Part shown: positions 1-6,603 of the stretch, in pieces
How the letters are laid out: each line of letters opens with the position of its first letter
How positions within the stretch are numbered: the first letter of the stretch is position 1
Origin: Clostridiales bacterium UBA7044
GTDB taxonomy: Bacteria > Bacillota > Clostridia > Oscillospirales > Oscillospiraceae
DNA: 8,266 nt
NCBI GenBank assembly: GCA_002493965.1
Contig: DLAP01000045.1
Location: 1 to 8,266, forward strand
Direction: 5' to 3'
Notes under the pieces: model-generated
Databases searched by the model: none
Seen by the model: only the letters and a program-made list of their open reading frames with translations
What the model was told of the DNA's origin: nothing
Translations under genes and position numbers: made by a program

Positions 1-21
1 ACATGGTTTTTCGACAGCCTG
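1..21 (+). repeat. Left copy of a 21-bp exact inverted repeat at the window ends
   Basis: The first 21 bases, containing GGTTTTTCGACAGCCTG, are the exact reverse complement of the last 21 (8246-8266). Here the copy lies directly before the terminator hairpin at 23-59, in the same relative orientation as at the right end. Confidence 0.85.
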
Positions 22-22
22 A

Positions 23-59
23 CCGGGCGTACCACTTTTTAGCGGTGCGCCTGGTTTTT
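23..59 (+). terminator. Intrinsic terminator at the left edge, convergent with the GH30 gene
   Basis: CCGGGCGTACC (23-33) pairs with GGTGCGCCTGG (44-54), 11 pairs including two G-T wobbles, with a 10-base loop, followed directly by TTTTT (55-59). It reads on the plus strand, so it serves a gene to the left of the window. The GH30 stop at 70-72 lies just beyond it, and the hairpin may also work on the minus strand, though without a good U-tract. Confidence 0.55.
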
Positions 60-69
60 GCATGTTATC

Positions 70-1389
70 TTACCACTGCACCGTGGCGATGGTGTGCTCT
101 TCCAGGGTAAAATTGAATCCATCCACGCCGTTTTCCGTCAGGCTGACTTCCTGGCTGTCCTCTGTCCGGTTCATTACCACGGCCACCTTGGTGCCGTCGG
201 GATTCTGGAAGGCCACAGCCTCCACCGCCGGGCTGTACACGGACAATCCTAAGCACTTTGCCCTGGGCTGGATGTAGCGGCTGAAGTGGCCAATGTAGGA
301 ATACTCACTCATGACCGTAAAATCGGTGCCGTCGCTGTTTAACATAATGGGAGCCTCGCAGAAGTTTCCCACATGGTTTGGGCCGCCCTTGCTGTCCAGC
401 AGCAGGTTCCAGTCGATACTGCCGGAAATGCCGGCGTTCAGGTTGCCGATGATGTCGTGGGCGTACATCTCCGCCTTTTGCTGGGGGGTATTGCCGTCGA
501 AGCGGCTGTATTCCACGCAGCCTTCCGTGAACCAGACGGTCTTGTCCTGCCAGCGCTCTTTTACGAACCGAATGGAATCGAAGTGGTCCCCGGTGTACCA
601 GTGAAGGGCGAAGCCGTCCACCGCTTCCTCCGCGCCCGGGGCGGACATGGTGTCCTCCGCCCGGTAGACGAACACGTCCTTGTTGTGGTCCCAGGCGAGG
701 ATCTTCACGTCCTGGCAGCCGGATGCGTCCAGGGCGCTGCGGAGAACGGGGGCGAATTCTCCTTCCTCCCGGCCGGAGTAGATGCAGGAATCCCAGGTCT
801 GCACGGCGGCGGGCTCGTTCTGAATGGAGATCATCCGCACGTCAAAGCCCTGGGCCCGATAGAAAGCGGTATACTCCGCCATATATTTGGCCCACAGCTC
901 CCGATACTCCTCCTTCAGCTTTCCGCCGTGGTTCCGGTCGCCGTTGGTCTTCATAAAGGCAGGGGGGCTCCAGGGGCTCAGCAGCAGCTGGAGCTTCTTT
1001 CCCGCGGCATGCTCCGCGTCCCGGAGCATGGGGATGAGATACTGCTCGTCCCGCTCGGTGTGAAAAGCTGCCTCCTCGGGAGTTTCCCGACAGGAGTAGT
1101 GGCCCAGAGAGAAGTCACAGCTTCCGATATGGGCCCGGCCCACATTGTAGCGCAGACCCTCGGGACCGAAATAGGCCGCCATGAACGCCTTTTTCCGGTC
1201 CTCCGGGAGCTGCTGATAGCTGTAGCCTGCGGCCTCCGTAAAGGCGCCGCCAAAGCCCTGAAAGGTCTGCTTTTGGATGGTGGGATAGACGCTGACCTGC
1301 TTGACGCAGTTGGCGCTTTCGGACAGAACCTCACCGGACTGCCAGCGGATGTTTTTTTCCAGATTGGTGACGGTAACAGTTGCTTTCAT
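70..1389 (-). CDS. GH30 family beta-glycosidase (glucosylceramidase-like), cytoplasmic
   Basis: A 439-residue retaining glycoside hydrolase of family GH30, the family of glucosylceramidase, beta-1,6-glucanase and related beta-glucosidases. Seen: the N-terminal QGFGGAFTEAA motif (44-54), SPWSPPAFMKTN (138-149), the acid/base region SIQNEP with Glu192, the nucleophile region WFTEG with Glu289, and the DWNLLLD..GGPNHVGNFCEAPIM block near residues 326-349, all in (beta/alpha)8-barrel order. A short C-terminal beta-sandwich segment follows. Length is normal for bacterial members. There is no signal peptide, so it should act inside the cell on imported oligosaccharide. Its ATG overlaps the stop of the upstream gene (ATGA, 1386-1389), and GAGGG lies about 8 bases before the start, which suggests translational coupling. 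It is the last gene of the sugar-uptake operon. Exact specificity (beta-1,6-glucan or gentio-oligosaccharide, other beta-glucoside, beta-xyloside) cannot be read from the sequence. Confidence 0.93.
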   Translation of the reverse strand: MKATVTVTNLEKNIRWQSGEVLSESANCVKQVSVYPTIQKQTFQGFGGAFTEAAGYSYQQLPEDRKKAFMAAYFGPEGLRYNVGRAHIGSCDFSLGHYSCRETPEEAAFHTERDEQYLIPMLRDAEHAAGKKLQLLLSPWSPPAFMKTNGDRNHGGKLKEEYRELWAKYMAEYTAFYRAQGFDVRMISIQNEPAAVQTWDSCIYSGREEGEFAPVLRSALDASGCQDVKILAWDHNKDVFVYRAEDTMSAPGAEEAVDGFALHWYTGDHFDSIRFVKERWQDKTVWFTEGCVEYSRFDGNTPQQKAEMYAHDIIGNLNAGISGSIDWNLLLDSKGGPNHVGNFCEAPIMLNSDGTDFTVMSEYSYIGHFSRYIQPRAKCLGLSVYSPAVEAVAFQNPDGTKVAVVMNRTEDSQEVSLTENGVDGFNFTLEEHTIATVQW

Positions 1390-2819
1390 AGGAAATCCCT
1401 CATCATAGTGACATGGATGTTAGAAACCTGTCCCGCCCGGACAGCCTCCGCCGCCGCGCCCCGAAGGGTATCTCCGGAGACGGATTCGGTATGGCCGTCT
1501 GTGAAGGTCAGATCATAACGAACAGGAAGGGTCTTGCCGGGGAGAAATGCCCTACAGCCTTTGCCCTCATAGCGTACCCGGGTCTTTCCCAGGAAGACAG
1601 CCTCCACCACGCCGTCCTCCGGAATGAGATAGTCCGGAAGGAAGGGACGGAAGCCCAGGCACAGGGTGCCGCCCTCCATCCGGAAGGGCGCCTGCCCAAA
1701 GAACATAAGCTGCCACATATGAAGGAACTCAGCGGTGGAGCCGGAGAGCCGGGCCACGAACCCTCTGCCATGGGTAGTGGGGTCGGGGTTGGCGGAGGAG
1801 GCGATAAAGGAGACGTTCTCCAGGGGGCTTCTGCCGTAGACCGCCGGGTCCAGGAAGGGCACTGCCGCGTCCCGGAAAGCCGACCCAAACTCCGGATAGA
1901 GGCCGCTTTTCAGCAGCTCCAGCAGGTATTTATACTCCATATGGAGCCAGATGGATTCATTTTCCAGCCAGCCGGGGGTAAAGGCTTTGGCCCGGCCCGC
2001 CTCAAAGCTGACGGAGGCGAGGCTGTCGTTGACCTTGTACATATGCAGCTTTTCGTCGTAAAGGCCGCTGTTTCGAACCTTGCGGGCGATCTCCCGCTTT
2101 TCCTCCGGGCTTAAGTTCAGCTTCAGGCAGTGTACCGGTCCTTCCAGGAACAGGGGCAGGGGGGTGTGGCGGAAGGCGGTAGGCAGACCATCCCGGACCT
2201 TTACAGCGTCAAAGGTGAAGTAGGTGGGGATCAGACCGCCGTTTTCGGCGATGGCCCGCCGGATCCCGGAGCACACCGCCTCCTCCATCCGCCGCAGCGC
2301 GGCGGCGGCGCGGGCGCAGGACAGCGTTTGCTTCTCACCCCGGAAGCCTGCCTCCGTACGGAGACGGTAGCTTTCTTTCAGCTCGTTCATCTGATTCCAG
2401 CGGGTGTAGGGGTTTTCCTGGGTTTTCAGAATGGTGTCCACCCCTTCCACCAGTTCTCCAACTTCTGCATACACCGTCAGATTCCCCGCCCGGTTTTCCA
2501 GGGCCTCCGCCGCAAAGGCCAGGAGCCGTGCCAGCTCGCAGCTCTCCGCCATGGAGGAGCCCAGCAGGCCAGGCAGGCCGTTGAGGGCGTCGTACCAGCC
2601 GGGCTTGCCGCCTTCCATCTCGATGCCCATTCCGGCGGGGTCCAGGGTGGCGGTTTTGATGGCGGCCAGCAGCAGAAGCTTTTCTATCAATGTGCTTCTG
2701 GCGCTCTGACCGTCGGTAGTGTGCATCCACTTCCGATCGGTTTCCCGCTCCTGCAATGCGTGATATTGCCGCAGCCCATGTTCTGTCATGTGGTAGCGCC
2801 TTTTTCTGGGGTTGACCAT
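1386..2819 (-). CDS. C-terminal part of a cellobiose-phosphorylase-like (GH94/GH36-type) protein, N-terminally truncated
   Basis: From the first ATG this frame gives 477 residues resembling the (alpha/alpha)6-barrel half and C-terminal domain of large cellobiose-phosphorylase-like proteins (COG3459 type). The best landmark is KPGWYDALNGLPGLLGSSM (residues 72-90). Its Asp77 sits where GH94 enzymes carry the catalytic acid (WND-A/G-M/L-N). TEHGLRQYHAL (12-22) is another recognisable block. As I recall the family, full-length members run to about 1000 residues or more, so roughly the first half is absent. Recognisable coding sequence continues in frame upstream of this ATG (see 2820-3002), and the ATG has no good ribosome binding site; a second ATG at residue 11 has only a weak AAAAAGG before it. 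The gene lies between the MalG-type permease and GH30, overlapping GH30 by 4 bases. An intact relative would act on a beta-linked oligosaccharide with phosphate or water. This version is probably a decaying gene, although its surviving frame is undamaged. Confidence 0.72.
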   Translation of the reverse strand: MVNPRKRRYHMTEHGLRQYHALQERETDRKWMHTTDGQSARSTLIEKLLLLAAIKTATLDPAGMGIEMEGGKPGWYDALNGLPGLLGSSMAESCELARLLAFAAEALENRAGNLTVYAEVGELVEGVDTILKTQENPYTRWNQMNELKESYRLRTEAGFRGEKQTLSCARAAAALRRMEEAVCSGIRRAIAENGGLIPTYFTFDAVKVRDGLPTAFRHTPLPLFLEGPVHCLKLNLSPEEKREIARKVRNSGLYDEKLHMYKVNDSLASVSFEAGRAKAFTPGWLENESIWLHMEYKYLLELLKSGLYPEFGSAFRDAAVPFLDPAVYGRSPLENVSFIASSANPDPTTHGRGFVARLSGSTAEFLHMWQLMFFGQAPFRMEGGTLCLGFRPFLPDYLIPEDGVVEAVFLGKTRVRYEGKGCRAFLPGKTLPVRYDLTFTDGHTESVSGDTLRGAAAEAVRAGQVSNIHVTMMRDFL

Positions 2820-3002
2820 GGCCCGGCTTTCGTACCAGCGGTAGCGGCACTCGTCAAAGAGAAGTTCTTCCTTCTTTTCCGGGAAAACCTCCAGATAGCT
2901 TTCGATCAGGTCCAGGTTATAGGTCCAGTGGTCGCACCAGTAGGGCTGCCTCCGGGAATATATGTTACCTCTACTATACCATACTCTTCCGGAAAATGCA
3001 CC
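2820..3002 (-). pseudogene. In-frame 5' remnant of the phosphorylase-like gene, without a start codon
   Basis: Reading the minus strand from just after the permease stop (TAG, 3005-3003), the same frame stays open into the gene at 2819. About 40 codons before its first ATG look like real family sequence, with QPYWCDHWTYNLDLIE (about 2948-2901) followed by a charged stretch ending in RYRWYESRA directly before MVNPRKRRY. No ATG, GTG or TTG occurs in frame between 3002 and 2820. The first 12-17 codons after the permease stop look like intergenic DNA, with an extended -10-like TGGTATAGT (2981-2973). This fits a deletion that removed the N-terminal half of the gene and joined its leader, or the permease 3' flank, to mid-gene sequence. 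The join lies somewhere between about 2949 and 3002. An assembly error is possible. Confidence 0.65.
2973..2981 (-). promoter_or_regulatory. Possible extended -10 element just after the permease gene
   Basis: TGGTATAGT (minus strand, 2981-2973) fits an extended -10 element (TGnTATAAT). No convincing -35 is seen; the hexamer 17 bases upstream is GTGCAT. If real, it could be the former promoter of the truncated phosphorylase-like gene and would now drive that remnant and GH30. The short AT-rich stretch contrasts with the GC-rich genes on both sides. Confidence 0.3.
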
Positions 3003-3845
3003 CTATTCTTTCACACTTCCCGCGGAAATTCCGCTGATAATGTATTTCGAGAAGAAGCAGAAAGCAATCATCACGGGAACCACGGAAATGGCCACGGCCA
3101 GGTAGCTGGCGCCCAGGTTGGTGGTGATGTCCCGGACGGCATTCAGCTCGGCCACCATTACGGGCAGGGTCCGCTTGGTGGGGTCATTGATGATCAGCAT
3201 GGGGATCAGGTAGTTGTTCCAGCTGCCAATGAAGGCGCCGATGGCCATGGTGGCGATACCGGGGGACATGATGGGCAGCGCGATGCGGTGGAAGATGGCA
3301 AGCTCCCCTGCGCCATCGATCCGGGGCGCTTCCAGAATGGACCGGGGCATGACGGACAGAATGTACTGCCGCAGGAAGAACACGGTGGCGGGGCTGGCAA
3401 TGCTGGGCAGGATCAGGGGCCAGTAGGTGTTGATCAGATGCATCTTGTTGCACAGATCATAGAAGCCCAGCATACTCAGCTGAGAGGGTACCATCATAAA
3501 CACCAGCAGGGTGACAAAGATGGCCTTGTTGCCGTGGAACTTAAAGAAGGCCAGGCCGTAGGCGGTCAGAGCGGAGAAGTAGCTGACCAGCAGTGTGCTG
3601 CAAACGGCGATGAGCAGGCTGTTTAAAAAGCCCTTGCCGAGATCCACATTGCTGGAGACCACCTGCCAGTTTTCAGCCAGGCTGGTGCTGGGGAGCATGG
3701 AGAAGCCGGTCATAATCTCGTTGCCGCTGCGGGTGGCGTTGACAATCATCATCCAGAAGGGCGCGAAGCAAATCACGCTCAGCAGGATCAGAAACAGGTA
3801 CAGCAGGCTTTTGGCGCTGTGGTATTTCACTCTTTCAACACGCAT
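3003..3845 (-). CDS. Carbohydrate ABC transporter permease, MalG/LacG type
   Basis: A 280-residue inner-membrane permease of the CUT1 sugar ABC transporter group. Seen: a hydrophobic helix near residues 13-35, further membrane segments near 75-99, 108-130, 140-160, 190-208 and 245-270, and the EAA loop that contacts the ATPase, EAPRIDGAGELAIFHRIALP (172-191), with the expected Gly-Ala. The C-terminus ends ISGISAGSVKE, typical of MalG-like subunits. The length is normal. The ATG follows the stop of the first permease by one base, and a strong AAGGAGG sits inside the end of that gene, so the two subunits are probably made in equal amounts. It should pair with the MalF-type permease and the lipoprotein encoded upstream. 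The substrate is not readable from the sequence. Confidence 0.93.
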   Translation of the reverse strand: MRVERVKYHSAKSLLYLFLILLSVICFAPFWMMIVNATRSGNEIMTGFSMLPSTSLAENWQVVSSNVDLGKGFLNSLLIAVCSTLLVSYFSALTAYGLAFFKFHGNKAIFVTLLVFMMVPSQLSMLGFYDLCNKMHLINTYWPLILPSIASPATVFFLRQYILSVMPRSILEAPRIDGAGELAIFHRIALPIMSPGIATMAIGAFIGSWNNYLIPMLIINDPTKRTLPVMVAELNAVRDITTNLGASYLAVAISVVPVMIAFCFFSKYIISGISAGSVKE

Positions 3846-3846
3846 A

Positions 3847-4785
3847 TCACTCGGCCTCCTTCTTATTCATCAGCTTAAAGGCAATGGCGCAGAATACGGA
3901 GATGATGAGGAACAGCACGAAGGCCAGAGCCGCGGCGTAGCCCATCTGGTTATTCTTGAAGGCCATGTTGTACAGATAGAAGACGGCGGTGTACAAGGAT
4001 CTGCCGGGATCGCCGGTGGTGCCGGAAATCAGGTAGGGGATATCGAACAGCTGCAATCCGCCAATCAGGCTGGTGATGGCCACATACAGCATAATGGGCC
4101 GCAGCAGGGGCATGGTGACTTTGGAGAAGACCTGCCAGCGGTTGGCACCGTCGATATAGGCGGCCTCAAAGTAGGAGGAGTTGATGCCCTGGACGCCGGC
4201 CATCAGCATAATGAAGCTGTTGCCGAACCACATCCAGGCGCCCACCACGCCGACCACGGCCTGGGCCGTACCGGCTTCTCCCTTCAGCCAGTTGACCTGC
4301 TCGGAGATGATTCCTAGGTCCATGAGCACCTGGTTAAAGGAGCCGTACTTCCAGTCCAGCAAGGTCTTGAACAGGAAGGCCACAGAGGTGCAGGCGATCA
4401 GGTTGGGCAGATAGAAGATGGCCCGGAAGATGCTCAGGCCCCGCATCCGGTACTTGATGTCGTTAAAAATGATGGTCAGAAGGAGCGCCAGGCCCAGCTG
4501 GAGGACGATGTTCAGGCCCCACATCTTCAGGGTGTTCACAAAGGACTCCCGGAACAGCACATCCTTGAAGGCCCGGGCGTAATTGCTGAAGCCCACAAAG
4601 GTCTCCTTGCCGAAGCCCTTGTAGTTCATCAGGCTCATCTGGAAGGTACGGAATACAGGATAAACGTTAAAAACCAGGAACGCCAGAACAAAGGGCAGGC
4701 ATAACAGGTATCCGAAGTTGTTCAGCTTTTGGAGACCGCTCTTTTGCGCTTTGACCCGTTGGCCCTGCTTAAGGTTGGAAGCCAT
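3847..4785 (-). CDS. Sugar ABC transporter permease, MalF/LacF/UgpA type
   Basis: A 312-residue inner-membrane permease, partner of the MalG-type subunit immediately downstream. Seen: a basic cytoplasmic N-terminus (1-22), a first helix near 24-45, the MalF-type block FVGFSNYARAF (63-73), more helices near 88-108, 118-142, 164-184, 220-242 and 282-304, and the EAA loop EAAYIDGANRWQVFSKVTMP (207-226). The chosen ATG (4785) has AAAGGGG about 9 bases upstream. The gene starts a second block of the operon after a 223-base gap from the binding-protein gene. Such a gap with hairpins is often where binding-protein and permease expression are set to different levels. No ATP-binding subunit is present in the window. 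Confidence 0.93.
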   Translation of the reverse strand: MASNLKQGQRVKAQKSGLQKLNNFGYLLCLPFVLAFLVFNVYPVFRTFQMSLMNYKGFGKETFVGFSNYARAFKDVLFRESFVNTLKMWGLNIVLQLGLALLLTIIFNDIKYRMRGLSIFRAIFYLPNLIACTSVAFLFKTLLDWKYGSFNQVLMDLGIISEQVNWLKGEAGTAQAVVGVVGAWMWFGNSFIMLMAGVQGINSSYFEAAYIDGANRWQVFSKVTMPLLRPIMLYVAITSLIGGLQLFDIPYLISGTTGDPGRSLYTAVFYLYNMAFKNNQMGYAAALAFVLFLIISVFCAIAFKLMNKKEAE

Positions 4786-4810
4786 GGAAGACCGCCCCTT
4801 TCTACAAAAT

Positions 4811-4940
4811 AGTGAAGAGTGAATAGTGAATAGTGAATAGTGAATAAGTGAGGGTTCGCCCGCGGTGATAATTCAAAATTCTTTATTTTATCGCGGAAAG
4901 CGATTCCTTACCTATTCACTATTCACTCTTACCTATTCAC
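4811..4940. repeat. MITE-like element: heptamer tandem repeats forming a 19-bp inverted repeat
   Basis: The left arm has four exact tandem copies of AGTGAAT (4818-4845), preceded by one degenerate copy AGTGAAG (4811-4817). The right arm has two copies of the complement ATTCACT (4914-4927) and a partial third (4935-4940). A 13-base unit CTTACCTATTCAC occurs at 4907-4919 and again at 4928-4940. AAGAGTGAATAGTGAATAG (4815-4833) is exactly complementary to 4912-4930. The centre is AT-rich with a nested CCGCG/CGCGG partial pairing around 4860-4895. There is no coding capacity. It lies between the binding-protein and permease genes and can fold into one long hairpin in the transcript. I recall similar heptamer repeats scattered in gut Clostridia; copy number here cannot be tested. 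Confidence 0.7.
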
Positions 4941-4954
4941 CAAAATTTAGGAGG

Positions 4955-4985
4955 GCAGGGCGAAGCGGAGACCGCTCCGCCCTGC
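4955..4985 (-). terminator. Strong GC-rich hairpin after the binding-protein gene (attenuator or mRNA stabiliser)
   Basis: GCAGGGCGAAGCGG (4955-4968) pairs with CCGCTCCGCCCTGC (4972-4985): 14 pairs with one mismatch and a 3-base loop. On the minus strand it begins 23 bases after the binding-protein stop and is followed by CCTCCTAAATTTT, a weak U-rich tail. It could act as a partial terminator, giving more binding protein than permease, or protect the upstream mRNA from 3' decay. The heptamer element follows directly. Confidence 0.5.
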
Positions 4986-5008
4986 GGATGAAGAAGATAT
5001 GGGTTCGT

Positions 5009-6412
5009 TTAGTTGATGGGAGCGTCAGCGGGAACAACCAGCTCGGGGAACTGGGTAGTGACCACGGTGTAGAACTCCTTCAGAGCGTCTTCCTTGGTCT
5101 TTTCGCCCTTCTGTACGGACACGATGGCAGCGCCGAAGGCTTCCTTGCAGGCATCGTCGTAGCCCGTGATCATGCTGTAGTCAATGTGCTCCATTTCCTT
5201 CAGGTAGAAGCCGTAGGTGTTCTGATTGCCGAAGGATTCGTTCTGGTAGTCGGCGTTGGCGGCCAAGACTTCCTTATTGGAAACCACGTCGCCGTTGGAG
5301 GCCTCCAGCCACCACTGGGCGGTGTCGTTGTTCAGAGTGCAGTACTCGATGAAGTCAATGGCAGCGTCCTTCTTGTCGGAGAACTCGTTGACAGCCAGGA
5401 AGGTGCCGCCGCCGAAGAAGCTGCACACGCCGGAGCAGACGCCGAATTTACCCTTGTTGTCCTTGGCGTTGTCACGAACGATCAGAGCGCCCCAGGAAGG
5501 CATGACGTAGGAGAAGACCTGAGTGGTCTTGGCACCCTCGGCAACCTGTTCCGCCAGACCGTCGCCGGTCATTTCCCAGACGTTGGCGTCAGCGTCCAGC
5601 ACGGGCAGGGGGCCGGCCATGGAGGAGTACCAGGGGGCGGACCATTCGGAAGCGTGGGCAACGTAGTTGTTCTGATACAGTTCCACAGCGGCATCGAAGT
5701 AATCCAGACGGTCCTGATCCACAACGATCTCATCGTTGGCATTGACCCAGGGGTTGGAGCTGATGGAGAACCAACGCAGAGCGCCGGTGTCGCCGAAAAT
5801 CTTGTAGCCGGCATCGTTCAGCTCTTTGGCGGTCTCGGTGATAGTATGGAAGGAAGCGAACTTCTGGCCGATGACTTCGGGATCGTCAGTGCCGAAGACC
5901 TCGGTGGCCAGGTCGCGGCGGTAGATCACGGAGCCGGGGCAGGCCTGGTAGGAAACAGCCCGGAGAACGCCATTTTCATCCTGACCGGCCTGGTAGGTGT
6001 AGTCAACCAGCTTTTCGGAAACAGCGGAATCCAGGCGGCTCAGATCGGCGGCGAAGCCGGCCTCGAAGAAGTTGGGCAGCATCTGAGGCTCACCCACGAA
6101 GATGTCCAGATCCTTGCTCTGAGCGCCCAGGGTCTGCATGATCTTGGTGGCGTAGTCAGCGGAGTCGAAGACGACGACTTCCACTTCCCGGCCGGTCTCT
6201 TCCTTGTAGCGCTCAGCGAACTGCTTTAAGTCGTTGGCCAGGGTCCAGACCACGATCTTTTCGGCGGGAGCGTCATCGCCCTTGGCAGACTCAGTGGCGT
6301 CGCTCTTGGCGGCGGGTTCCTGAGCAGCGGGCTTAGACTCGGTGGTGGAGCCGCAGGCGGCCAGGGACAGAACCATAACCATCGCCAGCAGCAGGCACAT
6401 CAGTTTTTTCAT
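5009..6412 (-). CDS. Extracellular sugar-binding lipoprotein, ABC transporter solute-binding family 1
   Basis: A 467-residue substrate-binding lipoprotein that captures a carbohydrate outside the cell and delivers it to the two permeases encoded downstream. Seen: signal peptide MKKLMCLLLAMVMVLSLAAC with the lipobox LAAC and lipidated Cys20; a flexible Ala/Glu/Lys/Ser-rich linker (about 21-51); then the mature domain starting KIVVWTLANDLKQFAERYKEETG, typical of family 1 sugar-binding proteins. Aromatic residues suited to stacking on sugar rings are abundant (for example SAPWYSS and AQWWLEAS). The start was placed at 6412 because AAAGGAGA lies 11 bases before this ATG and the signal peptide begins here; an ATG further upstream (6472) would add 20 non-signal residues and overlap the promoter. 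It is the first gene of the operon. The ligand is unknown; a beta-linked gluco-oligosaccharide is suggested only by the GH30 and phosphorylase-like neighbours. Confidence 0.93.
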   Translation of the reverse strand: MKKLMCLLLAMVMVLSLAACGSTTESKPAAQEPAAKSDATESAKGDDAPAEKIVVWTLANDLKQFAERYKEETGREVEVVVFDSADYATKIMQTLGAQSKDLDIFVGEPQMLPNFFEAGFAADLSRLDSAVSEKLVDYTYQAGQDENGVLRAVSYQACPGSVIYRRDLATEVFGTDDPEVIGQKFASFHTITETAKELNDAGYKIFGDTGALRWFSISSNPWVNANDEIVVDQDRLDYFDAAVELYQNNYVAHASEWSAPWYSSMAGPLPVLDADANVWEMTGDGLAEQVAEGAKTTQVFSYVMPSWGALIVRDNAKDNKGKFGVCSGVCSFFGGGTFLAVNEFSDKKDAAIDFIEYCTLNNDTAQWWLEASNGDVVSNKEVLAANADYQNESFGNQNTYGFYLKEMEHIDYSMITGYDDACKEAFGAAIVSVQKGEKTKEDALKEFYTVVTTQFPELVVPADAPIN

Positions 6413-6423
6413 AGTGTGTTTTC

Positions 6424-6470
6424 TCCTTTCGATTTTTCCCTCATCCGGGAGGCTTTGACCATATTCTAGC
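6424..6470 (-). promoter_or_regulatory. Probable promoter and ribosome binding site of the sugar operon
   Basis: On the minus strand TGCTAGAAT (6471-6463) matches an extended -10 element. The -35 position is only a T-run (6491-6486), so the promoter may be weak or depend on an activator. Transcription would start near 6456, giving a leader of about 43 bases. AAAGGAGA lies 11 bases before the ATG at 6412. Confidence 0.5.
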
Positions 6471-6523
6471 ATCGGCCCGTAATGAAAAAAACGGGGCGTT
6501 TTTTAAGAGGGTGTGTTTTTTCC

Positions 6524-6537
6524 GGATGGCGCTTCCA
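6524..6537 (-). promoter_or_regulatory. cre-like / LacI-family operator candidate, sugar-operon side
   Basis: Minus-strand TGGAAGCGCCATCC agrees with the catabolite-response consensus TGWAARCGYTWNCW at 11 of 14 positions. It lies about 70 bases upstream of the predicted start of the sugar operon. It shares TTGGAAGCGC with the better site at 6604-6617, in opposite orientation. CcpA or a LacI-type sugar regulator could bind; neither gene is in the window. Confidence 0.35.
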
Positions 6538-6603
6538 AAAAGAGAACCGCTTTTTTGTGGAAAATTTACAATCATTTCCTTCCTGCTGGAAGAGAAAGAA
6601 AGT

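Noticed and set aside
373..1518. 381-codon plus-strand open frame opposite GH30.
   Set aside because: The antisense GH30 has both catalytic glutamate motifs and full length; this frame shows no family features.
2130..3626. Long plus-strand open frame across the permease and phosphorylase-like region.
   Set aside because: Gly/Gln/Val/His-rich composition without a domain, lying antisense to two recognisable proteins and crossing their boundary; an artefact of GC-rich codons.
4811..4940. CRISPR-like or satellite array at the heptamer repeats.
   Set aside because: Units are 7 bases and contiguous, with no unique spacers and no cas genes; the arms are inverted, as in a hairpin element.
4865..6229. 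454-codon plus-strand open frame opposite the sugar-binding lipoprotein.
   Set aside because: It starts inside the repeat element, has no ribosome binding site and reads as low-complexity Gly/Val/Leu, while the opposite strand encodes a clear lipoprotein.
6413..6472. Upstream start for the binding lipoprotein giving 20 extra residues.
   Set aside because: It would bury the signal peptide and overlap the -10 region; AAAGGAGA lies before the ATG at 6412.
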